Assembly (NCBI GenBank): GCA_031262695.1
Contig: JAISHF010000002.1
Span: 92,523-156,522 of the forward strand
DNA length: 64,000 bases
DNA from: Candidatus Nomurabacteria bacterium
GTDB lineage: Bacteria; Patescibacteriota; Saccharimonadia; Saccharimonadales; Saccharimonadaceae
Reading direction: 5' to 3'
In this document: positions 17,366 to 24,573 of the stretch, one piece after another
Numbering within the stretch: the stretch's first letter is position 1
How the letters are laid out: every line of letters starts with the position of its first letter
The notes under the pieces: model-generated
Seen by the model: only the letters and a program-made list of their open reading frames with translations
Database searches by the model: none
Told to the model about the DNA's origin: nothing
Translations under genes and position numbers: made by a program

Positions 17366-18537
17366 TTAGGCTGCCCTGTTTTTAGTAAGATTTGGGCGAG
17401 AGCGGTGGCGGCGTCATAACGGACAAGCTGGTGAAGTTTAGTGCCTAAGGATTGGCGATTAGTTGAATCGGCGAGAAGGTGGCTAACAAAAACGGGGAGC
17501 TGGTTGTCGGCGAGGGTGGAGCCGTCGTAGTCGATGGCGGCGCCCTGTTCGGCAAGCAACTTGGCGTTTTCGGCTTGGTGGGCGCCCGGCAAGGTGGCCT
17601 TGGCGACCAAGATGGTTGGGCGAGAGGTGGCGGCAAGTTCAGTAATAGTGGTGGCGCCAGCGCGAGCAATGACAACATCGGCGGCGCGGACGATGGGGGC
17701 GAGCTCGGCGGCGTTAGCGATGAAACGGTGGGTGATGACGCCAAGTTTTTGCAGGGCGGATTCTAAGGTCTCGGACTCGGCAGGGCCGATAATCGCAGTA
17801 ATTTGCACTTTGTTGCCAAAATACTTGGCGAGCTTGGCGGCTTCTAGATTGAGGCTATGGGCACCAAGTCCGCCGCCGAGGACGACAAGACTTGGTAATT
17901 GCAGCTCGGGGTCCTGTCCGCGGTTCGCCCCATCCCCCTCTCCGCCTGCGGCGGGCCCCTCCGCGGCCACCCCTCGATTAATTAGCCACGCTTGGTCAAT
18001 CGGGATGCCCGTATAAACAAAACGGGGGTCATTTGAGTTGCTTGGTAGACCAGTTGCGACAATGCGGGCGTGCTTGGCGAGAAGGCGATTGGCGAGGCCA
18101 AGCGTTGAATCGGACTCGTGGATAATGTAGGGTATGCGAAGGAGGTGGGCAGCAAAACCGACCGGCACGCTAGTGAACCCGCCTTTCAAGAAAATCACGT
18201 CAGGACGGTAGAATAATAGACGACAAAAACTCTGAATTGTGCCAAAAACGATGCGGAAAAGGTCAAAAAAGTTAGCAAAATGGTCTTTGAGTGGCGTGGG
18301 GTTATTGGCGTAGCGACGGTATTTGCCGCTGATGATGGTGCGGATACGAGTGTTTTGAGTGAGCGACTCGGCAGGTCGGCTAGATGGTTGCAGACGCTCT
18401 TTGGCGACTTTGAGCATTTTGCGGTCGGTCCAGATTTCGATTTTGGTATCGGGCGTAAGTTGCAAAATGGCGTCGCGCACGGCAAAAAGTGGTGTCAGAT
18501 GCCCGCCCGAGCCACCGCCGACTAGTAGGATTTTCAT
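17362..18537 (-). CDS. murG: UDP-GlcNAc:lipid I GlcNAc transferase MurG
   Basis: A 391-residue GT28 enzyme that converts lipid I to lipid II at the inner face of the membrane. The N-terminal glycine-rich motif GGGSGGHLTP (residues 7-16), FLKGGFTSVPVGFAAHLL, IIHESDSTLGLANRLLA and the donor-site VVIARAGATTITELAATSRPTILVA are all present, the last corresponding to the GAxTxxE signature. The start overlaps the ftsW stop by ATGA (18534-18537), and its own stop overlaps the next gene likewise. About residues 195-215 hold a Gly/Ala-rich insertion. Part of the leftward dcw operon. Confidence 0.95.
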   Translation of the reverse strand: MKILLVGGGSGGHLTPLFAVRDAILQLTPDTKIEIWTDRKMLKVAKERLQPSSRPAESLTQNTRIRTIISGKYRRYANNPTPLKDHFANFFDLFRIVFGTIQSFCRLLFYRPDVIFLKGGFTSVPVGFAAHLLRIPYIIHESDSTLGLANRLLAKHARIVATGLPSNSNDPRFVYTGIPIDQAWLINRGVAAEGPAAGGEGDGANRGQDPELQLPSLVVLGGGLGAHSLNLEAAKLAKYFGNKVQITAIIGPAESETLESALQKLGVITHRFIANAAELAPIVRAADVVIARAGATTITELAATSRPTILVAKATLPGAHQAENAKLLAEQGAAIDYDGSTLADNQLPVFVSHLLADSTNRQSLGTKLHQLVRYDAATALAQILLKTGQPK

Positions 18538-19724
18538 TGTTCCCTCCTTGTGTATTTAGAAAGTTGAAAAGCCGCTCCGAGCATGACGCAAGATGCGAGC
18601 ATACTGGTGCCGCCTGAACTGATGAACGGCAGAGTGACGCCCGTGAGAGGGATGAGCGCGGTGAGGGCCATAATGTTGATGAGGGCTTGGCCGACCAGCC
18701 AAGCAAAACAGCCGGCGACGATTAGGCGTTCGGCGGTGTTATCAAGCAGATTGGCGATGGCGAGTAGGCGCCAGCCGAGGAGGCCAAACAAAACTAGCAC
18801 AATGAGGCAGCCGAGAAGGCCAAAGACTTCGCCTAGACTAGCGAAAACGGCATCAGAAAGTGGCTCGGGTAAATAACTAGTGGCTTGGACGGCATTGCCA
18901 GCGCCGACGCCAAGAAGCCCGCCCGAACCGACGGCAATCATAGCTTGGCGGAGTTGATAGGCGTCGTCGGTGTAGTTGGTGAGGATTGAAGTGGGATTAG
19001 TCGCAGTATCTAAATAAGTGGTAATACGGCGCATACGATAAGGAGCAACGAGAATTGTCAGCCCGACAAGGGCAGCAGCAATAGCCACGACAATAGCAAG
19101 CATACGAGGTTTGAGGCCGGCGACTAGCCACATCACAAGAGTGATGGCGGCAATAGAGAGGCCAGAACCGAGGTCGCTCTGGACGATAACAACCAAAAAG
19201 AGGGCTGGCGCGGCGACGGCAATGACCCAAAGAATAGTTTTGAGGTCAGTGACGCTGCCCTCCTCGGTACGACGAGCAAAAAACATGGCAAAAAATAACA
19301 CAAGGCCGAGTTTAAGCAGTTCGGCAGGCTGGATGGTGGTGGGGCCGACATCTAGCCAGCGACAAGCGCCGCGGCTACAATGGGCTAGGCTGGCGCCGCT
19401 CCAAACCGAAATAGCGAGCACGATATTCAAGAGAAAAGCGCCAAGCAACCAGATGCCAGCTAGTTTAAGCAAGACTTTGTTGACTGAGACTTTGGCGGCG
19501 ACGATGAAACCGCCAAGCCCCATGGCGACCGCGATAATTTGCTCGCGGAGAAAGATGTAGGAGTTTTCGTAGCCAAGATAGCCGGTGTTGTTCATGTAGG
19601 CGGCGCGACGAACACCGACGGCGACCGACATCACGATACCAATGGTCATCAGCGCAAGCATAAAAACCAGTAGACGGTAATCTGGGCGGTGGGCGCGAAC
19701 GACGGGTTTAGCGGCCTGCGACAT
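18534..19724 (-). CDS. ftsW: SEDS peptidoglycan glycosyltransferase FtsW/RodA
   Basis: A 396-residue polytopic SEDS protein, which polymerises lipid II with its partner class B PBP. Family signatures include WLDVGPTTIQPAELLKLGLV (the QPSE-type motif, here QPAE), the aspartate-containing VVIVQSDLGSGLSIAAI and the C-terminal GVTLPFISSGGTSMLAS. The start is put at 19724 (MSQAAKPVV), 17 nt inside the end of mraY, rather than at the in-frame ATG at 19760, which would add 12 residues and overlap mraY further. FtsW rather than RodA is favoured by its place between mraY and murG with ftsI upstream. Confidence 0.92.
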   Translation of the reverse strand: MSQAAKPVVRAHRPDYRLLVFMLALMTIGIVMSVAVGVRRAAYMNNTGYLGYENSYIFLREQIIAVAMGLGGFIVAAKVSVNKVLLKLAGIWLLGAFLLNIVLAISVWSGASLAHCSRGACRWLDVGPTTIQPAELLKLGLVLFFAMFFARRTEEGSVTDLKTILWVIAVAAPALFLVVIVQSDLGSGLSIAAITLVMWLVAGLKPRMLAIVVAIAAALVGLTILVAPYRMRRITTYLDTATNPTSILTNYTDDAYQLRQAMIAVGSGGLLGVGAGNAVQATSYLPEPLSDAVFASLGEVFGLLGCLIVLVLFGLLGWRLLAIANLLDNTAERLIVAGCFAWLVGQALINIMALTALIPLTGVTLPFISSGGTSMLASCVMLGAAFQLSKYTRREQ

Positions 19725-20718
19725 AGAGCAAAATCCCAAATAAGGCGGCAACGGCGGCAAGCACCCAGAAACGCATCACGACTTTGGACTCAGGCCAGCC
19801 GGTGGCCTCTAAGTGCCAATGGAGGGGTGCGGCGCGGAATAACTTCTTTTTGCAGAACATTTTGCTGAAAGTTTGCAGGACGACCGAGCCGGATTCTAAG
19901 ACAAAAACAAGGCAAATAATTGGCACGAGAAGGAAGGCGTCGGTCATCATAGCGACGACGGCGAGCGCGGTGCCGAAGGCGAAACTGCCGACGTCACCCA
20001 TCATAAAACGGGCGGGCGTAACATTAAACCAGAGATAAGAAAGCAGCACTCCGACCATGGTGCCGCAAAAAACGGCGACGCCAAAACGCTGTTCAACGAG
20101 GGCAATGACACAAAAAGCAGCGAAAGCGATGGCGAGCAGACCACCTGAGAGGCCGTCGCGACCGTCAGTGATATTGACGGAATTAGAAATAGAGGTGACG
20201 GCGAAGGCAAAGAGCGGAATAATCAGCCAAGAGATCTCAATGCTGCCGACAAACGGCACAAAAAGGCTGCTCCAGCCCATTTTGGCATAGAACCACCAGC
20301 CAAGAAAGACGCCAACAGCGATAGTCATAAAGAGTTTGGCACGGGCATTAAGGCCAGCCGTCCCCCGCCCTGCGCTCCAGATGTTGACGATGTCATCTAA
20401 CAAGCCGACAAAGCCGCCCATCAACAGCCCTAGCGTGGCAAGATAAGTTTGCGAGCGAGTCCAGTTGAAAAGTAAGGTCAAAATGGCAACTGCGGCGACG
20501 CCAATCACGCCAGCCATAGTCGGAAAGCGGCGCTCCATCGGCTTTTTTGCCTTAATGGCGGCAATAACGGGCATTTCTTTGCCTAGCAAGTCAACTTTGC
20601 GCTCCCGCTTCCACCACTTATATTTATAAGCCAAAGTGGTATAAAATGGCGTCAAGCAGGTGGCGAGCAGCCAGCCGCCGACGGCAAAAACTAAAACGCG
20701 AATCAGAGCATTACTCAT
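19708..20718 (-). CDS. mraY: Phospho-N-acetylmuramoyl-pentapeptide transferase MraY
   Basis: A 336-residue integral membrane enzyme that makes lipid I from UDP-MurNAc-pentapeptide and undecaprenyl phosphate. Visible are the cytoplasmic aspartates in GLLDDIVNIW, NITDGRDGLSGG (the Asn-Asp nucleophile region), WFNVTPARFMMGDVGSFAFG and the histidine motif PLHWHLEATGWPESKVVMRFW (quoted here as its PLHWHLE start). About 9-10 helices. The ATG is 6 nt after a minus-strand TATACT (20725-20730) that lies between the end of ftsI and this gene, so it may also be transcribed separately as a leaderless mRNA. It precedes ftsW. Confidence 0.94.
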   Translation of the reverse strand: MSNALIRVLVFAVGGWLLATCLTPFYTTLAYKYKWWKRERKVDLLGKEMPVIAAIKAKKPMERRFPTMAGVIGVAAVAILTLLFNWTRSQTYLATLGLLMGGFVGLLDDIVNIWSAGRGTAGLNARAKLFMTIAVGVFLGWWFYAKMGWSSLFVPFVGSIEISWLIIPLFAFAVTSISNSVNITDGRDGLSGGLLAIAFAAFCVIALVEQRFGVAVFCGTMVGVLLSYLWFNVTPARFMMGDVGSFAFGTALAVVAMMTDAFLLVPIICLVFVLESGSVVLQTFSKMFCKKKLFRAAPLHWHLEATGWPESKVVMRFWVLAAVAALFGILLYVAGR

Positions 20719-20722
20719 ATGG

Positions 20723-22420
20723 TTAGTATATCACACCTTCGCTGTATGAGACAACATCACGCATCAAATCGTCCCAGATAGATTTGGCACCAGAGCCGCC
20801 ACCGAGCACGCCGGCTCCACCATAGCGAACGCCGACCACCAACTCAGGGGGATTATCTTCGCTTGGGCTACACCAGCCAAAAAATGTGCCGGTTTGGCGG
20901 TCGTCATAATAGCCGCCAGCGGGATTCGGCACTTGGGCGGTGCCAGTTTTGCCACCGCAATAGCGAGTGTTAAAAAATGAATCTTCTCGCGAAAGTAGAT
21001 AAAGATTAATCGCCGAGTGGAGAACTCCGCGCATTTCGTGGCTAGTTTCTGCACTAATAATATTAGTTTCGGCAACTTGGCTGCCCTGCCCCTGAATAAT
21101 CGTCGGGCGATAGCGGGTGCCGCTGCTAATAATAGCGCTAAAAGCGGCGGCATATTGCAGCATAGTCAGGCTTTCACACTGGCCAAAAGTCATCAGGGCA
21201 TAACAGTGGTTGGCGGCGTATGCCATATTTGGTGAGTTGACGAGGCCGGCGCTATCGGGCAATTCAATGCCGGTGGTTTTGCCAAACCCTAATTTCATCT
21301 GAAAATCGTAGAGTTTTTGGCGAGCCGCGAGATTTAGTGAGCCGCCGCCAATGCGTTCTAACATAGCAATAGAGCCGACATTGAACGACCAGTCCATCGC
21401 CTCTTGGAAAGTCTGTATGCTGCCCGCAGCGCGGTCGGTCATATTTTGCACCCAGAGACCGTCAATGGTCAGGCCGCGACTATTGAGGTAGGTGTCGGTG
21501 GGCTCAAGGGCGTTGTGGTGGAGCGCCGCGGCCATCGTTACGACCTTCATTACACTAGCTGGCTCATAGGCGTCGGTCAAAACTGGATTTGCAAAGTCGG
21601 CAAGCTCGTAATCGCCATAATTGGCAGGGTCATAACTATCCTTACTCGCCATAGCGAGAACTTCACCATTTGTGGCATTATAAATAATGATATCTACAAA
21701 CTCGGCACCGTAAGTAGCGGCCCATTTTTGGGATTTTTCTTCGGCCATCGCTTGCAAGTTGCGGTCAATGGTGAGGCGAATATCGGTGCCGTTTTCGGCG
21801 GGGACAAGTGTGTCAGCACGACCGACGGAGAGTGGCACATTGCGGAGGTCGGTGGTGGCTTTGCGGAGGCCGTCTTTGCCTACGAGCGACTGATTGAACG
21901 CCCCCTCCACGCCATATTGCCCCTGACCTTCTCCGTTCACAAAGCCTAAAATTCGGGCGCCAAGTTCGTTTTCTGGATAAACACGCTTGGTGCTTTCTTC
22001 AAAACCGATGCCGGCAAGGTCAGCGGCTTTTAATTCTTCGGCGCGCTCACGCGAGATGTTGCGTGCCAACACGACATAGCGGCTTTTTTTAGCGGAGATG
22101 GCGGTATCAAATTTACTGGCGGCTTCTGAGCCTAGTTTTTCTTGAATAGCAGTGCGAGTAGCATAAACATCTTCAACCATGGCATAGTCAACAAAAACAA
22201 GGTAAACTTGCTCGTTCAAAACGGCTGGCACACTAGTGACACCATCACGCCAATAGATTAGGCCACGACTAGCGCGGAGCTTCCACTCGTGGACTTGGGT
22301 TTGCTCGGCGGCCAGCACATAATCGTCGCGATGAAAGACTTGCATACTAAGTAGCCGCCCAAAAATCGCCAAAAAAGCGAGGGCGACGGCGATTGCCACA
22401 AATTTAATGCGTCGGTTCAT
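20723..22420 (-). CDS. ftsI: Class B penicillin-binding protein (FtsI/PBP2x-like transpeptidase)
   Basis: A 565-residue division transpeptidase. One N-terminal membrane helix (about residues 7-26), a PBP dimerisation domain (about 45-200) and a transpeptidase domain. The catalytic motifs are SVMK (289-292, nucleophile Ser289), SFN (345-347) and KTGTAQ (491-496). No PASTA domain follows. The ATG is preceded at exactly 6 nt by TATAAT (22427-22432) in GTGATATAAT, so the gene can be expressed as a leaderless mRNA in addition to read-through from the ftsL-like gene. It stands next to mraY and ftsW, its expected SEDS partner. Confidence 0.92.
   Translation of the reverse strand: MNRRIKFVAIAVALAFLAIFGRLLSMQVFHRDDYVLAAEQTQVHEWKLRASRGLIYWRDGVTSVPAVLNEQVYLVFVDYAMVEDVYATRTAIQEKLGSEAASKFDTAISAKKSRYVVLARNISRERAEELKAADLAGIGFEESTKRVYPENELGARILGFVNGEGQGQYGVEGAFNQSLVGKDGLRKATTDLRNVPLSVGRADTLVPAENGTDIRLTIDRNLQAMAEEKSQKWAATYGAEFVDIIIYNATNGEVLAMASKDSYDPANYGDYELADFANPVLTDAYEPASVMKVVTMAAALHHNALEPTDTYLNSRGLTIDGLWVQNMTDRAAGSIQTFQEAMDWSFNVGSIAMLERIGGGSLNLAARQKLYDFQMKLGFGKTTGIELPDSAGLVNSPNMAYAANHCYALMTFGQCESLTMLQYAAAFSAIISSGTRYRPTIIQGQGSQVAETNIISAETSHEMRGVLHSAINLYLLSREDSFFNTRYCGGKTGTAQVPNPAGGYYDDRQTGTFFGWCSPSEDNPPELVVGVRYGGAGVLGGGSGAKSIWDDLMRDVVSYSEGVIY
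20725..20730 (-). promoter_or_regulatory. -10 box before mraY
   Basis: Minus-strand TATACT, 6 nt before the mraY ATG and overlapping the last ftsI codons region. An internal leaderless promoter is suggested by the spacing. Confidence 0.45.
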
Positions 22421-22426
22421 AGCTCT

Positions 22427-22432
22427 ATTATA
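22427..22432 (-). promoter_or_regulatory. -10 box, leaderless start of ftsI
   Basis: Minus-strand TATAAT in GTGATATAAT, 6 nt before the ftsI ATG. Confidence 0.7.
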
Positions 22433-22438
22433 TCACGC

Positions 22439-22795
22439 CTAGCGCGTCATCGCTTGGGCGAGGTTGGAGTTTTGCACATTGTTATAAGACGCTGTTTTGG
22501 CGTTTTTTAGCACGAGTTCGGCGCGTTTTTGATTGAGTTCAGAGACGGCTTGCTCTTGTTCGGAGATTTGATAGTCAAAGGACGAGACACGAGCGCCAAG
22601 GGCGAGCGTTAGCACACAAAGTACCAAAACGGCAACAGCGGCAACGGTGGTCATAATAGCCAGATTGTTGCGTGGCGTGTCTAGCACGCCGCCACCACGA
22701 ACGCCAGAGCGAACGCTGTAAACACGCGAAAAATTAGTGCGTGCAAAAGAGCGGTTTTCAGGCTCTTCGTAAAAATTATTATGGAATGTTCTCAT
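22439..22795 (-). CDS. ftsL: FtsL-like small division protein
   Basis: A 118-residue bitopic protein: basic cytoplasmic N-terminus, one helix (LAIMTTVAAVAVLVLCVLTL), then a short extracytoplasmic coiled coil (SSFDYQISEQEQAVSELNQK). This layout and the position just before ftsI are those of FtsL, which with FtsB/DivIC regulates FtsW-FtsI. Sequence identity is not conserved in FtsL, so the symbol rests on topology and position. The ATG at 22795 is preferred to the in-frame TTG at 22825 because a minus-strand TATAAT at 22830-22835 would place the start of the mRNA after that TTG. Confidence 0.75.
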   Translation of the reverse strand: MRTFHNNFYEEPENRSFARTNFSRVYSVRSGVRGGGVLDTPRNNLAIMTTVAAVAVLVLCVLTLALGARVSSFDYQISEQEQAVSELNQKRAELVLKNAKTASYNNVQNSNLAQAMTR

Positions 22796-22829
22796 AAGGT
22801 TTGGAATTTCTATGCCTAACGGCAAGTTT

Positions 22830-22835
22830 ATTATA
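22830..22835 (-). promoter_or_regulatory. -10 box before the ftsL-like gene
   Basis: Minus-strand TATAAT predicts a short leader of about 25-30 nt. A second possible promoter (TTGACA at 22930-22935, ATACAA 17 bp downstream) lies further up. Confidence 0.45.
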
Positions 22836-22950
22836 CTTTCTTTTTGTGTTTGTTGATGTTTGTAATTTGCTTTGTTCGGGGTTTTTGTTTATGAGCGGTT
22901 GATGCTTTGTATTGCATTTGTGTATACATTGTCAATACAATTGCTCCTGA

Positions 22951-22979
22951 GTGTCGCACGAAAGCAACACGTGCGACAC
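22951..22979. other. Strong 10-bp hairpin between rsmH and ftsL-like gene
   Basis: GTGTCGCACG (22951-22960) pairs perfectly with CGTGCGACAC (22970-22979) around a 9-nt loop. There is no U-run on either side, so it is not a standard terminator. It could be an mRNA processing or attenuation element. Confidence 0.6.
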
Positions 22980-23009
22980 CTAAAAGAGCGTGTCATAAAC
23001 AAAAGTTGG

Positions 23010-23078
23010 CTAGCGTGGGCGCTTCACAGCAACCGTAGCGGTTGAGGACGCGAATTTGACAAAGATTTGTCGTGGCAT
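23010..23078 (-). CDS. Possible 22-residue small ORF downstream of rsmH
   Basis: Reading MPRQIFVKFASSTATVAVKR followed by two more residues and TAG. It is too short for routine ORF calling but has one of the best Shine-Dalgarno sites in the window (AAAGGAGG, 4-5 nt before the ATG). It begins 37 nt after the rsmH stop on the same strand and is followed by the 10-bp hairpin. The product is basic with no membrane segment. It could be a true small protein or a leader peptide controlling the downstream division genes. No homologue recognised. Confidence 0.4.
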   Translation of the reverse strand: MPRQIFVKFASSTATVAVKRPR

Positions 23079-23114
23079 AGTGCCTCCTTTTTGTTTTTTA
23101 TTTTTCTACGAGTT

Positions 23115-23984
23115 TTAGGCTCGCGCGGCGAAGCGGATCTTGGCAGATCGCGCCCGTGGATTATTTGCTAATTCTTGAACACCAGCGGTTAGGAACTTTT
23201 TGTTCGTAATCAACTTACTTTCTAGGCCTTTGTTTGCTTCGTCAGTAAGCCAAGTTTTAACAATGCGGTCTTCTAGACTATGGAACGAGATAATGCAGAG
23301 TCGCCCGCCCGGATTTAATAAATCTGGCAGCAGCGGTAGCATACGCTCCAAAAGACCGAGTTCGTCGTTCACCTCAATGCGGAGGGCCTGAAAAAATTGG
23401 GTGGCAGGATGGTGGCGACTATAAGGCGAGTGTTTTTTAATCAAATCGGCGAGTTCTTGAGTGGTGCTAAAAGGCCGCGCGTGGGTAATTTCCCGTGCGA
23501 TTTTGATGGCCATACCACTCCGAACTTCACCATATTTGACAAAAATGTTCGCTAAATCTCGTTCGCTATATGTATTGACGACTGTTTTGGCCGTCAAAGT
23601 TTGCGTTTGGTCCATTCGCATGTCCAAATCGCCCTCTCGCATAAACGAAAATCCGCGTTCGCCTCTGTCTAACTGTGGTGATGAAACTCCTAAATCGGCC
23701 AGAATTAAGTCAAAACGTCGCTTAGTTTGAGCGAGTTCCCTTGCCGCCGCCAAAAAATCCGCGTGCATTAGGGTAGCACCTTGGGCCTTGATATCATTAA
23801 GACTATCAAGCGCCATCTGGTCACGGTCCACTAATACGGACTTTTTGTAAGCCTTGGTTGCCTGCAAAATTGCCCGTGCGTGGCCGCCAAACCCAGCCGT
23901 CAAGTCTAATAGACTCTCGCCGTCCTTTGGTTGCAACACATTGAGCACTTCTGCTAGCATTACTGGTTGATGAAGTTGTTCCAT
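23115..23984 (-). CDS. rsmH: 16S rRNA m4C1402 methyltransferase RsmH (MraW)
   Basis: A 289-residue SAM-dependent methyltransferase that modifies C1402 of 16S rRNA. It opens HQPVMLAEVLNVL and has the SAM site LLDLTAGFGGHARAIL. DLGVSSPQLDRGERGFSF, then DMRMDQ and the C-terminal IISFHSLEDRIVK are all diagnostic. The usual mraZ upstream is missing. The ATG is preceded by TAAAAT (23991-23996) at exactly 6 nt, so it heads the dcw cluster on a leaderless transcript. One arm of a 17-bp inverted repeat lies in the spacer of this promoter. Confidence 0.95.
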   Translation of the reverse strand: MEQLHQPVMLAEVLNVLQPKDGESLLDLTAGFGGHARAILQATKAYKKSVLVDRDQMALDSLNDIKAQGATLMHADFLAAARELAQTKRRFDLILADLGVSSPQLDRGERGFSFMREGDLDMRMDQTQTLTAKTVVNTYSERDLANIFVKYGEVRSGMAIKIAREITHARPFSTTQELADLIKKHSPYSRHHPATQFFQALRIEVNDELGLLERMLPLLPDLLNPGGRLCIISFHSLEDRIVKTWLTDEANKGLESKLITNKKFLTAGVQELANNPRARSAKIRFAARA

Positions 23985-23990
23985 TTTTTT

Positions 23991-24020
23991 ATTTTATCAC
24001 AAAGTCTAGACATCTGATAA
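23991..24020 (-). promoter_or_regulatory. Promoter of the dcw cluster
   Basis: Minus-strand TAAAAT (23991-23996) in TGTGATAAAAT; a weak -35, TTATCA (24015-24020), lies 18 bp upstream. The spacer contains the palindrome GTCTAGAC (24004-24011). Confidence 0.55.
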
Positions 24021-24250
24021 CCAAGCGTTTTTGTTTTATGTTTGTTTAATAACGCCGTCGTTATGCTTTCACTGACCGTAGCCAATGATTCACGAAAGTT
24101 GAGAGACTTATATAAAACGGCGCGAAAGGGTGGGAGGTTTACAACTTTTCGGTTGTAAATGTGTAAAGTGCGTACGCTATATTTAATCGAGGTAGCGCGG
24201 TCGTGTTTTTCAGGACCTCGTCGCTTTTGCTACCAGATGTCTAGACTTTG
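24000..24250. repeat. 17-bp perfect inverted repeat enclosing 217 bp (possible inverton, operator pair or structured RNA)
   Basis: CAAAGTCTAGACATCTG (24000-24016) is the exact reverse complement of 24234-24250. Each arm contains the palindrome GTCTAGAC. Inside are a TTTACAAC/GTTGTAAA hairpin near 24138-24160 and two mutually exclusive pairings near the right end: CGAGGT (24188-24193) with ACCTCG (24215-24220), or GGTAGC (24191-24196) with GCTACC (24229-24234). No ORF is present. The left arm lies in the rsmH promoter. Sequence motifs of RNase P, tmRNA, SRP RNA or 6S RNA were not recognised. Confidence 0.65.
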
Positions 24251-24573
24251 GATTTGTTAAGGTTTTTGTTTGTTTTGGTCTGTCTAACCCTATTTTACAA
24301 TGCTTTTTCGCACATTGCAAGACCTTTTTTACATTATTTTTATTTTGCAACTAGTTTTCCACAGGTTCCAGATTTGGCAAGGTGTAAAAGCCCTGTGGAA
24401 AACTCTCCCCTCCTCTGTTGGCTCGTGTTTTTGGCAAGTTTTCCACTATTGCACTATATATTGTATTGTGTCATAATACCCGAACAAAAACCCGAACATC
24501 TGCACTTGCATTTTGTGCCAAATTGTTTCATAAAACCCGAACGCTAGGGGTGGTCCGCCCTGCGCCTAAGGCT
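24251..24573. other. Gene-free region with DnaA-box-like sites (candidate origin)
   Basis: TTTTCCACA occurs at 24355-24363 (+) and 24394-24402 (-), with TTTTCCACT at 24439-24447. These are one mismatch from the DnaA box TTATCCACA. A T/A-rich tract (24327-24347) lies just before. CCCGAACAAAAACCCGAAC (24479-24497) and a further CCCGAAC at 24536-24542 follow. parAB is about 18 kb away. All flanking genes run leftward, so there is no strand switch, and neither dnaA nor dnaN is in the window. Tentative. Confidence 0.35.

Larger units (their letters stand above)
22826..23114. other. 289-bp spacer between rsmH and the ftsL-like gene
   Basis: Besides the small ORF at 23010-23078 and the hairpin at 22951-22979, this spacer holds T/A-rich sequence with runs such as GTTTGTTGATGTTTGT and the ftsL-like -10 box. 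I see no other gene. Confidence 0.5.

Noticed and set aside
17534..18016. 160-residue plus-strand ORF opposite murG
   Set aside because: Shadow of the well-supported murG gene on the other strand; low-complexity translation.
24000..24250. RNase P RNA, tmRNA, SRP RNA or 6S RNA
   Set aside because: The long closing stem suggested a known RNA, but none of the conserved sequence motifs of these families is visible on either strand.
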